Origin: Candidatus Cloacimonadota bacterium | GTDB taxonomy: Bacteria; Cloacimonadota; Cloacimonadia; Cloacimonadales; Cloacimonadaceae | Direction of reading: 5' to 3' | Length of the DNA stretch: 20,764 bases | Assembly: GCA_016875595.1 (NCBI GenBank) | Contig: VGPI01000007.1 | Span: forward strand, 1 to 20,764 | Shown here: piece by piece, positions 14,245-20,764 of the stretch | Layout: the number at the start of each line of letters is the position of its first letter | Numbering within the stretch: the first letter of the stretch is position 1 | Notes under the pieces: generated by a model | Seen by the model: the letters and a program-made list of their open reading frames with translations, nothing else | Databases searched by the model: none | Told to the model about the DNA's origin: nothing | Made by a program: the position numbers and the translations under genes

Positions 14245-15363
14245 CTATGAGGAATTATGTGCCTCGTGGTTGTATTTCGGATAACCGCTAACCAAGATAT
14301 TGTCGTGCAAATTATGTACCTTAATTCGCTCAATCGTTATTGCATCACTGATACTGGGAAGATCCAGCCCACTGAACAGGGCCTGCTTGCCTCCCACGAT
14401 CTTATTGCCGTAGATGAAGATACACTTATCAATCAAACGCTCCGACCAAAATGCGTCACTCAGTAAACCACCACATTCCAATAAAATCAGATAATGTTTC
14501 CGGTCATACAGTTCATTCATCACGCAGTTCAGATCCAATGCAGTTCCCTGGCTCTTCACGGCGATCAATTCTGCCCCAAAATTTCTCAGGGTTTCCCGTT
14601 TTTCCATTGGACAATCATCGGCATGGAATATGTATGTTCTTTGCTTTGATAATGTTTGAACGATCCTGGAAGTGATGGGGATCTGAAGGTAAGGATCCAG
14701 GATAGCCCTGACCGGATCCCGCCGCAAAGCTTTGGCACAATAGCGGACATTCAACAGTGGATCGTCATTGATCACGGTATTGACACCTGTCATAACCACA
14801 TCACATTCATTGCGAAGGCAGTGGACATATCTGCGTGAGTATGTATTGGATATCCAGCGTGAAGAACCATCCTCCGCCCGGAATTTACCATCGAGAGAGA
14901 GCGCTGTCTTCCATAGCACAAATGGACGGCATTTCTGGATATAAACAAGGTAGTATTCCAATTGCAATTCGATTTCATCCTGCATAAATCCGGATTGGAC
15001 GGTTATTCCAGCGTCTTGCAGTTGTTTTATCCCGGATCCGGCTACCATAGGATTGGGATCGATCAAACCGATATAGACAGTCCTGATTCCAGCTCGGATG
15101 ATTGCTTGCGTACACGGAGGTGTTTTGCCATAATGAGAACATGGCTCCAGGGTCACATACATTTCGGCATCCACAGCAGTATCAGTCACCTTGTTAAGCG
15201 CATTCACTTCGGCATGATCAAAGCCATAAGCCTGGGTCCAGCCCGTGGCAATGACGAGTCCATCTCTTACGATCACCACTCCCACAAAGGGATTGGGAGA
15301 GCATTTTCCCCTGGCATTTTCAGCGGCTTTGATCGCTTCTTTCATGAATATGGGATTATACAT
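14245..15363 (-). CDS. ribD: Bifunctional riboflavin biosynthesis deaminase/reductase RibD
   Basis: This 372-residue enzyme carries out the second and third steps of riboflavin synthesis: deamination of the pyrimidine ring, then NADPH-dependent reduction of the ribosyl side chain. The N-terminal deaminase has the zinc/catalytic site HAE (His50, Glu52) and PCSHYGKTPPC (Cys75, Cys84). The C-terminal reductase begins near 146 with RPFVLWKTALSLDGK and continues through TGVNTVINDDPLLNVR. The frame extends further upstream, but the ATG at 15363 overlaps the TPR gene stop by 8 bp, gives the usual family length and has GGAG about 12 bp upstream. An internal ATG at 15345 is a less likely start. Other rib genes are not in the window; the gene is grouped with nadE, another cofactor enzyme. 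Confidence 0.95.
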   Translation of the reverse strand: MYNPIFMKEAIKAAENARGKCSPNPFVGVVIVRDGLVIATGWTQAYGFDHAEVNALNKVTDTAVDAEMYVTLEPCSHYGKTPPCTQAIIRAGIRTVYIGLIDPNPMVAGSGIKQLQDAGITVQSGFMQDEIELQLEYYLVYIQKCRPFVLWKTALSLDGKFRAEDGSSRWISNTYSRRYVHCLRNECDVVMTGVNTVINDDPLLNVRYCAKALRRDPVRAILDPYLQIPITSRIVQTLSKQRTYIFHADDCPMEKRETLRNFGAELIAVKSQGTALDLNCVMNELYDRKHYLILLECGGLLSDAFWSERLIDKCIFIYGNKIVGGKQALFSGLDLPSISDAITIERIKVHNLHDNILVSGYPKYNHEAHNSS

Positions 15364-16546
15364 CTCTATCCAATAGCTCCAAATTTTGTCTGACGGGTGT
15401 AAAATCCGGTTGCAGTGCCACGGCTTGGTTCCATGCTTCCCGCGCCTGGTTAAGTTCTCCCCTGCCATAGTAGCATGCACCCAGATTATTGAGAACGACC
15501 GGATTGTCCGGTTCGATCCGATCTGCCTCTCGGAACATGGTCAGTGCCTGCTCAAACTTTCTATCCGCCATATACAACAATCCCAGATGCAATAGCGGCA
15601 TAGCCCAGTTACTTTCGAGAGCGACGGCTCTGGTAAATGCCTGTTCTGCTTTGGCGTTCTGTTTTGCCCACTGATGGTAAACGCCGTAATAGTAGTGGAT
15701 ATCGGCAGTGTCGGGATATGTATCCTTGAACCGATAGAGGACGCTCTCCGCTTTCTCAAATTCGCCCTGTGCCATGTCGGTTGCCACTTGGGTAAACAGG
15801 TCATTTTGGGCAAAGTAATCCTGGGGTGTTCCCAGGAGATTCTGCTTAACCTGCCACTTATCGTCCACTTTCCTCAGTACCATAGTCCAATCTGTTTTTC
15901 CATTGAGCTCCAGATAGACATAAGCTGTGATCTGGTCTTCAGACAGCCCACAATTAATTACTGTAGCGGATCGGCATTTATTGAGCGCAGGGATATTCTG
16001 AAGTATCTCAGCGATATATTTTCCGGCATTGGGCAGGATGGTGTTTTCAGTATAAAAAGCGCTTAGATCGTCCCACCGGCGGGATATGACAAGATCGAAG
16101 AATCTGCCGGCCACGCTTTCGGGATCGTCGATGCCGGGAAGGGGAGCATGAGTTGTAATATTAAGTCGTTTGAGCAGATAATCCAAAGGAAAAGAGGCCG
16201 GGATCTGATATTGGAGCAGAAAGGACAGCATCTCTTCTTGATCTTTCCGAGCTATTTCACGTGCTGTCCTGCCATCTAATTTTAGCATCGGTTGATGGAT
16301 CCAACGGTCGATGGTCAGATACATAAATTCGTGCAATTCAGTACGGGAATCCACTTTACAGGATGGAAAAAGTGCTTCGTCTTCCTGAGGAGTATGCGCA
16401 TAATAGTTACATTCATTCGGACATTTGAAATCCACCCGCAGTTTATTACAACAGCGATACCCGATCGCCTTGCCGATCCGCAGGCAAAAACGGATCTGCC
16501 GTTCATCCCGGCATTTCTGACAGCGTTCTTTCTTTAATGCTAACAA
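15356..16546 (-). CDS. Zinc-ribbon-like Cys-rich protein with C-terminal TPR repeats
   Basis: The 396-residue protein begins with a Cys-rich module: Cys9, Cys12, Cys21, Cys32, Cys33, Cys42 and Cys46. The pattern is CQKC, then RCCNKLRVDFKCPNECNYY, and it probably binds zinc. A helical middle follows, then an NTF2-like or similar segment with repeated strands around 205-235 (ITAYVYLELNGKTDWTMVLR). Three to four TPR repeats occupy about 240-392: IHYYYGVYHQWAKQNAKAEQ, MPLLHLGLLYMADRKFEQAL and VVLNNLGACYYGRGELNQAR. There is no signal peptide. The start is a TTG overlapping the nadE stop, supported by GGAG seven bases upstream and by the fact that the Cys module would be lost from the next ATG (residue 75). 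The gene overlaps both nadE and ribD. The function is unknown; TPRs suggest a scaffold role. Confidence 0.82.
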   Translation of the reverse strand: MLALKKERCQKCRDERQIRFCLRIGKAIGYRCCNKLRVDFKCPNECNYYAHTPQEDEALFPSCKVDSRTELHEFMYLTIDRWIHQPMLKLDGRTAREIARKDQEEMLSFLLQYQIPASFPLDYLLKRLNITTHAPLPGIDDPESVAGRFFDLVISRRWDDLSAFYTENTILPNAGKYIAEILQNIPALNKCRSATVINCGLSEDQITAYVYLELNGKTDWTMVLRKVDDKWQVKQNLLGTPQDYFAQNDLFTQVATDMAQGEFEKAESVLYRFKDTYPDTADIHYYYGVYHQWAKQNAKAEQAFTRAVALESNWAMPLLHLGLLYMADRKFEQALTMFREADRIEPDNPVVLNNLGACYYGRGELNQAREAWNQAVALQPDFTPVRQNLELLDRDV

Positions 16547-17313
16547 TCTATTTCTCCGATCATTGCCGGTAGCCGGCGTTTGTATTGGGTTTGACTGATC
16601 ATCTTTTTCACCTTATCGATCTTGTTCAGTGCGATCCCATTGTCGATCTTCATCAGGGAAGGATCATTTTCGGTCAGAAGCCACAGTATCTCATCCAGTT
16701 CGGCATAGGAGATTCCCATCTCTTCCTCATCGGTCTGACCCTGCCAGAGATCGGCGCTGGGTTTTTTGTTTATGATTGCTTTTGTGACGCCCAAGTGCGG
16801 TGCCAGCTCTTTCACTTCTGTCTTGTAGAGGTGTCCAATCGGTTCAAAAGCACTGGCACCGTCTCCATGCTGAGTAAAGTATCCGGTCAGCAATTCACTG
16901 CGGTTGGAAGTTCCCACCACCAGGGCATTATAGCGGGCGGATAGATCATATAGGACACTCATTCTGATCCGTGCCATCAAGTTTCCTCGTCTCAGATTGT
17001 TTGCTTCCGGGGCATATTTATCCAAATAGGGATCTACCATCGGGGTGATATCGATCACCTGATACTGAGCTCCCAATCGATCCGCCATTTCCCGGGCATC
17101 AGCCAAGCTGGAGGGATTACTGGTTCGATAGGGCAGCATGACACACCGAACCAGTTCAGCACCCAATGCTCTGACGCACAAGGCAGCTGAAACAGCGGAA
17201 TCGATTCCCCCGGATAATCCCAGGATCAGGTGCGATAAACCGCTTTGTTTCAAATACTGTCTGATGAAGGTGCAAGTCCTTTGCTCCTCAAGCATTACAT
17301 CCATCTTTCTCAT
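16540..17313 (-). CDS. nadE: NAD+ synthase, probably ammonia-dependent
   Basis: This 257-residue enzyme activates nicotinate adenine dinucleotide with ATP and amidates it to NAD+. It carries the N-type ATP pyrophosphatase loop LGLSGGIDSA (31-40), the segment RGNLMARIRMSVLYDLSA (109-126), VVGTSNRSE (132-140), and GYFTQHGDGASAFEPIGHLYKTEV (144-167). The last contains the adenylation/dimer-interface sequence typical of the short single-domain form. It then continues with QTDEEEMGISYAELDEIL (193-210). There is no glutaminase domain, hence the ammonia-dependent call. The ATG at 17313 has GGAG seven bases upstream; two further ATGs follow within seven codons. The stop overlaps the start of the Cys-rich TPR gene, making a nadE-TPR-ribD unit. 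No convincing promoter is visible in the 150 bp upstream. Confidence 0.95.
   Translation of the reverse strand: MRKMDVMLEEQRTCTFIRQYLKQSGLSHLILGLSGGIDSAVSAALCVRALGAELVRCVMLPYRTSNPSSLADAREMADRLGAQYQVIDITPMVDPYLDKYAPEANNLRRGNLMARIRMSVLYDLSARYNALVVGTSNRSELLTGYFTQHGDGASAFEPIGHLYKTEVKELAPHLGVTKAIINKKPSADLWQGQTDEEEMGISYAELDEILWLLTENDPSLMKIDNGIALNKIDKVKKMISQTQYKRRLPAMIGEIDC
16553..16558 (-). promoter_or_regulatory. Ribosome-binding site supporting a TTG start
   Basis: CGGAGA on the minus strand, within the nadE 3' end, lies about seven bases upstream of the TTG at 16546. It supports the non-ATG start of the Cys-rich TPR gene, whose first in-frame ATG would remove the whole Cys module. Confidence 0.55.
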
Positions 17314-17460
17314 TCAAGTACTCCATTATTCCCATAAGAACATATAGTATCTCATAAACCGGAGATCATACCGATTGTAAGCAACATTTTGAGGAGGTGC
17401 TTTTTGGTCAAGGATATCTCCATTTCTACAGGATCAGTGCGAGGTGGCTTCAAGGATGGG

Positions 17461-17497
17461 ACAAACAGAAAACCGCCGTGATAAATGGCGGTTTTCT
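17461..17497 (-). terminator. Intrinsic terminator after sppA
   Basis: AGAAAACCGCC (17467-17477) and GGCGGTTTTCT (17487-17497) form a perfect 11-bp stem around a 9-nt loop. On the minus strand the second arm runs into TTTTCTGTTTG. It lies 21 bp past the sppA stop and separates sppA from the nadE unit. The T-rich arm on both strands makes it potentially bidirectional. Confidence 0.8.
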
Positions 17498-17518
17498 GAA
17501 CAATCGGTGGTCTATGGT

Positions 17519-19960
17519 TTATTGGAATGATGTTCCGGAGATGGTTTCGGGCATAAGCATCAATGCCCTGTCGTCAGCGAAATCTTTCCATAGATTATAC
17601 AACCTGACATAATCATCGCTCAGATCCTGTGGCATCTGAACCGGCATCAGCCGCAGCAAAGGATTTCCGGACATACTGAGTGGGATCCCTTTGTTTGAAC
17701 CGGTGGCATCGACAAGCGTGATCCTGCCCTCGATACCGGTTAGCTCACGCATCACTTCCAATGCTGTATCGAGACCGCCCAATTTATCCACCAAACCGAT
17801 CTGCAATGCATCTTCAGCGGTATAGACCTTGCCTTGTGCCAGCTCATGAACCTCTTCGACGCTCATGTTCCGTCCCGTGGCAACTTCATTCACAAAGTCG
17901 TTATAGGTGATCTCTATAAATCGACGCATCATTTCTTTTTCGTCTTCATTCCAGGCTCGATAGATGGAGCCCCAATCAGAGTGTTCCCCAATTTTCACGG
18001 TTGACCAGTTTACCTTGATTTTTCGAAACAGACGTTCAGCGTTGAAGGTAATACCAATAACACCGATGGAGCCGGTGATAGTTGCCGGATCAGCCACTAT
18101 TCTATCTGCCTTACAGGCAATGTAATATCCGCCGGAACCGGCAACGGATGACATAGATACCACGACGGGAAGTTTGTTTTCCGTGCGGGCTTTTTCGATC
18201 TCACGCAGTATGATATCCGATGCCTGAGCACTGCCACCGCCACTGTCGATCCGCAGGATGATACCTTTGTAGCGTTTATCATTGCGTACCCGACGGATGA
18301 TATCGACGGTGGTCTCGTGAGCGATCTGTTGCCCGGCAATACCTCTGCCCATGACTATATTACCCTGGGCGTAAATGACGGCGATCAGGTTATTTTTGTC
18401 CCTGGTCCATTCATAATCAAGGTAATCTCCCAGGTCAGCGCTTCGGCGAGTTACTTTGAATTCAGCCTTGAGCTTATCGTTGAGTTCATCCTGATAGATC
18501 AAACCATCGATCAGACCATTATCCAGCGCAGCTCTGGGATCCAGGTAAGGTCCGTTGTCGATCAACTGTTCCACGGTGGTGACGGGGATATTTCTGCCTT
18601 CGCTGATCAGCGAAACCATTTGTCCATACAAACTACTGAGCAGTTGTTCATAGATCTGGCGTTCAGCATCGGTCATACTTGGTTCTGAAAGCATGTTGCC
18701 TGCGGTCTTGTAAGGATGACTGCGGAAATTCATCACTTCAATTCCGAGGGCGTCCAGCGCTTCTCCAAAATACGGGCTGTTGACCGCCAGACCACGCAGA
18801 TCAAGCGTTCCTTTGGGATTGAGGTAGATCCTGTCCGCAATGGCAGCGGAAAAGACATAATCGGCATTGCTCATATTATCATAGTAGAAAGCGATGTACT
18901 TTCCGCTGTCCTTGTAATTCTTAAAGGCAGTGATCAGTTCTTGCCGGAGGGCAAGGGAAGCGCTGAATCCCGGATTGATAAAGAGCAGTCCTTTGATGCC
19001 GGGTTCGTTTTGGGCACGTTCAATTTCAGCGATGATATCTTCCACCGAGCGCTGTCCGCTTTCAAAGATCTGAAAAGGACCAATCTGATATTGCGGCGCC
19101 CGGTAGGTTACAACCTCGCCATTCAGTTTCATATTATGCCAGCGTGAGGGTGCGATACCGGCAAAGGGAAGAAACTGCTTGTCCGTCAGATGTATGTACC
19201 CAATGCCGAAATTGTCGTTCTTCTTGGCATGGGCGACGGCTCCGATATCGGATCTGCCGGAACTCAAACTGAAGGTCAGCATGGTGGTCTCACTTTCCAG
19301 ATTATAGGATCCGCCCAGATTGAGTCCATTGATCAATTGGGTTTTGACACCAACCACCGGTTTTATCAATTCATATTCACCGGCGTTCTGTACATAGGGC
19401 AGATCCAGAGACAATTCCATTTTCCAGTTTGCGATCCCGGGAACAAAAGCCAGCGGACGCAAACCCACGCCAAAACGGTATTCGGGAGAGCTCTGGTAAG
19501 GATTGTCCCAGCGCATCGCCAGAGAGGTTGAATTATGTGGACGATAGACCACGCTGCTTCTCCAGCTACCTTCTTTCCAGTCATTGTTACGCCAGGCATA
19601 CGATGTGCCGGCATAAAGATTGGGGAAGATGTGATCGGGTAACACTTCGATACCGTTGCTGACCCGATGGTAGTTTACGCCATTGTCATATTCATACAGG
19701 TATGCCATTTCGCCAAGATTGGCAGCGATCCAGTAATGTTTCTGGAGTTTTTCTTCATTCCACACGTGGATCCAGCCCAAACCACCGGGTTTTCCTGTAC
19801 CCAATAGTGCCGGATTTACAAACGGGGCAAAGAGGTTATCGGTGGTGGCGAGCGGTAGCTCAAATCTATCCAGATCGATGGGATCATTAACTGCTTGACA
19901 CCACAACCATGATCCTCCGATCAGAACGATCAGCAGCAATAATAGTGCTTTTTTATTCAT
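17519..19960 (-). CDS. sppA: Signal peptide peptidase SppA (S49), with long beta-rich N-terminal extension
   Basis: The 813-residue protein starts with a signal peptide (MNKKALLLLLIVLIGG, ending near WCQA). Residues about 25-280 form a beta-rich region with an early VNPALLGTGKPGGLGW, then alternating aromatic/polar strands (LYAGTSYAWRNNDW, YRFGVGLRPLAF, GLNLGGSYNLESETTMLTFS) typical of outer-membrane barrel sequences. From about 300 to the end it is a tandem S49 peptidase like the 67-kDa SppA. The N-half supplies the general-base Lys418 in HPYKTAGNML; the C-half supplies the nucleophile Ser609 in SVAGSGGYYIA, after IDSGGGSAQAS. The spacing of about 190 residues fits the enterobacterial Lys/Ser dyad. 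These enzymes degrade cleaved signal peptides. The frame runs to 20008, but the ATG at 19960 has AGGAGG just upstream and begins the signal peptide. The N-terminal extension is unlike the standard enzyme. Confidence 0.92.
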   Translation of the reverse strand: MNKKALLLLLIVLIGGSWLWCQAVNDPIDLDRFELPLATTDNLFAPFVNPALLGTGKPGGLGWIHVWNEEKLQKHYWIAANLGEMAYLYEYDNGVNYHRVSNGIEVLPDHIFPNLYAGTSYAWRNNDWKEGSWRSSVVYRPHNSTSLAMRWDNPYQSSPEYRFGVGLRPLAFVPGIANWKMELSLDLPYVQNAGEYELIKPVVGVKTQLINGLNLGGSYNLESETTMLTFSLSSGRSDIGAVAHAKKNDNFGIGYIHLTDKQFLPFAGIAPSRWHNMKLNGEVVTYRAPQYQIGPFQIFESGQRSVEDIIAEIERAQNEPGIKGLLFINPGFSASLALRQELITAFKNYKDSGKYIAFYYDNMSNADYVFSAAIADRIYLNPKGTLDLRGLAVNSPYFGEALDALGIEVMNFRSHPYKTAGNMLSEPSMTDAERQIYEQLLSSLYGQMVSLISEGRNIPVTTVEQLIDNGPYLDPRAALDNGLIDGLIYQDELNDKLKAEFKVTRRSADLGDYLDYEWTRDKNNLIAVIYAQGNIVMGRGIAGQQIAHETTVDIIRRVRNDKRYKGIILRIDSGGGSAQASDIILREIEKARTENKLPVVVSMSSVAGSGGYYIACKADRIVADPATITGSIGVIGITFNAERLFRKIKVNWSTVKIGEHSDWGSIYRAWNEDEKEMMRRFIEITYNDFVNEVATGRNMSVEEVHELAQGKVYTAEDALQIGLVDKLGGLDTALEVMRELTGIEGRITLVDATGSNKGIPLSMSGNPLLRLMPVQMPQDLSDDYVRLYNLWKDFADDRALMLMPETISGTSFQ

Positions 19961-19991
19961 TTTTCCTCCTGGGCGTTTTTTTTCAGTACAA

Positions 19992-20008
19992 TGCAAGAGC
20001 GATGCCAA
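19992..20008 (-). promoter_or_regulatory. Sigma-54-like (-24/-12) promoter candidate upstream of sppA
   Basis: On the minus strand TTGGCATCGCTCTTGCA (20008-19992) has the diagnostic GG and GC dinucleotides separated by exactly 10 bp and keeps TTGGCA and TTGCA. The predicted start, about 12 bp after GC, is near 19982, giving a 20-odd-base leader with AGGAGG before the ATG at 19960. No enhancer-binding site can be recognised here. Confidence 0.45.
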
Positions 20009-20127
20009 AACCGTGCTTTATTGGTGCTGGTTATCTAACTGACTGGAATCAGTGCAGATGGGATATATGATGTTCTGTTACGATGAAACTACGGATCCCC
20101 GTGCCATATATAAAATTGATATAGTCG

Positions 20128-20764
20128 TCACCCGCCCGGGATATCATCCCCGGTCTCACCTGTTTTAGCTGGTGGATTGGCTGTTCTAAGGATGTCAATG
20201 CTTTCATTGGGAGAAGGAACCGAAGTAAACTGTTTGCTGTAGATGATGCGCAAGCTGGCATTTTCCTGAAAGATCGGCTTGGAATCGTCCAGTTCGTAGA
20301 TCAGGTCGATGTACCCATTGGCTTCGACGCTGGAATACTCATGATCAACCGTGCGCAGATACCTGTCCTGGGTATCGAAGAGACCCAGGATGAAGAATCC
20401 CGTGATGGGTACAGCCAGGTTATTTGTGATGCGGACAAACACATCCGCCGGATGGGGGAAGCCCCGGATGTCATAAATAAAGAATTCATCCCGACTAACC
20501 GGCTCAATCACAATATCTGTCGTTAAACTGAAAGCCCCCTCATCCAACCAATTCCCGGAATAGGATCTTGCTGCCCGAAATCCGCCCCAATGAGCCAGTG
20601 TGCGTACTTCAAAGGCATCAAGACCTGGGTCGTTGACGATATAGGAGGATGCCTTGCCGGCAGGACCATCCTGTTTGACCACCAGCACCCAATGGCTACG
20701 TCTGCCACTGATCCTGACAATGACCTTGTTACCCCTGGCAAGCTCATTGGAGAGGAACTGCCAG
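20128..20764 (-). CDS. C-terminal part of a C39-like peptidase-domain protein (5' end outside window)
   Basis: The frame is open at the right window edge and leaves 211 residues to a TGA at 20128. The visible N-terminal part reads SNELARGNKVIVRISG, then HWVLVVKQDG (His about residue 24), then SYIVNDPGLD. This order of a strand ending in a hydrophobic pair, His-Trp-Val, and then Asn-Asp-Pro matches the second half of C39-like papain-fold peptidases. The His and Asp would be catalytic or structural; the catalytic Cys would lie upstream of the window. From about residue 70 a beta-rich domain follows (VFVRITNNLAVPITGFFILG, then YIDLIYELDD), possibly an adhesion or interaction module. The Gly-rich acidic end GETGDDIPGG closes it. 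An internal GTG at 20688 is not taken as a start, because homologous sequence continues upstream. The gene precedes sppA by about 167 bp. Confidence 0.6.
   Translation of the reverse strand, partial: WQFLSNELARGNKVIVRISGRRSHWVLVVKQDGPAGKASSYIVNDPGLDAFEVRTLAHWGGFRAARSYSGNWLDEGAFSLTTDIVIEPVSRDEFFIYDIRGFPHPADVFVRITNNLAVPITGFFILGLFDTQDRYLRTVDHEYSSVEANGYIDLIYELDDSKPIFQENASLRIIYSKQFTSVPSPNESIDILRTANPPAKTGETGDDIPGG

Noticed and set aside
17314..17466. Possible nadE promoter (TTGACC near 17411 with several TAT-rich -10-like hexamers)
   Set aside because: No pair of hexamers had both acceptable matches and 16-18 bp spacing, so a promoter is likely somewhere here but I cannot place it.
17397..17612. 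Plus-strand GTG-started frame of 71 codons with GAGGAG upstream, between nadE and sppA
   Set aside because: Despite the good ribosome-binding-like site it reads through the sppA terminator hairpin and into the sppA 3' end, and the product has no recognisable feature.
20009..20127. Short imperfect hairpins (ACTGA/TCAGT near 20038-20053; ACGG/CCGT near 20090-20101) after the C39-like gene
   Set aside because: The stems are only 4-5 bp and no T tract follows, so they do not qualify as terminators.
1..20764. Search for CRISPR arrays, tRNA genes, insertion sequences, phage genes and toxin-antitoxin pairs
   Set aside because: No regularly spaced repeats, cloverleaf-like tRNA sequence, transposase motif or phage gene was seen by eye.

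Overview
The window reads as a chromosomal segment of an anaerobic, diderm (Gram-negative-type) bacterium, with base composition around half G+C. Two things show the outer membrane: lipoprotein signal peptides and a SurA-like periplasmic foldase. A tungsten-type aldehyde:ferredoxin oxidoreductase points to an anaerobic, ferredoxin-based metabolism. The gene repertoire (SPOR/TPR proteins, secreted OB-fold proteins, a long SppA with a beta-rich N-terminus, C39-like secreted proteins) reminds me of candidate-phylum bacteria such as Cloacimonadota. That placement is an inference from gene style, not something the sequence proves. No phage, plasmid, IS, CRISPR, tRNA or rRNA feature was found.

The left arm (1-4730, plus strand) starts with the tail of a membrane protein, possibly an M50-like protease. 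A redox/transport cluster follows: a four-cluster polyferredoxin, an AOR-family oxidoreductase, a lipoprotein substrate-binding protein and an ABC permease. The permease start overlaps the binding-protein stop by 4 bp. A promoter candidate precedes the cluster, and a hairpin separates the redox pair from the transporter pair. No ABC ATPase gene is present. A roughly 600-bp gene-free stretch (4731-5326) follows. It is rich in inverted repeats, including one 11-bp motif present twice in tandem and once inverted, and it lies between the convergent gene sets.

Everything to the right (5327-20764) is on the minus strand. In transcription order it holds: a truncated C39-like secreted protein; a signal peptide peptidase SppA with a long beta-rich N-terminal extension, preceded by a sigma-54-like promoter and followed by a strong hairpin; and a tightly overlapping trio of nadE (NAD synthase), a zinc-ribbon/TPR protein and ribD (riboflavin synthesis). 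Then comes a probable sigma-70-type promoter and a compact run of methyltransferase, rho, SPOR/TPR protein, mutS and parvulin lipoprotein. The last two genes are a secreted OB-fold protein and a small membrane-anchored protein with a double-Cys tail, ending at a clear intrinsic terminator.

The spacing suggests several themes: NAD and flavin cofactor supply (nadE/ribD), transcription termination and DNA repair (rho/mutS) cotranscribed with envelope functions (SPOR, parvulin), and ferredoxin-coupled aldehyde/acid chemistry with a linked, incomplete transporter. The items most worth a second look are the SppA N-terminal extension and its sigma-54-like promoter, the AOR/polyferredoxin/orphan-transporter cluster, the Cys-rich TPR protein embedded between nadE and ribD, and the repeat-dense intergenic region.
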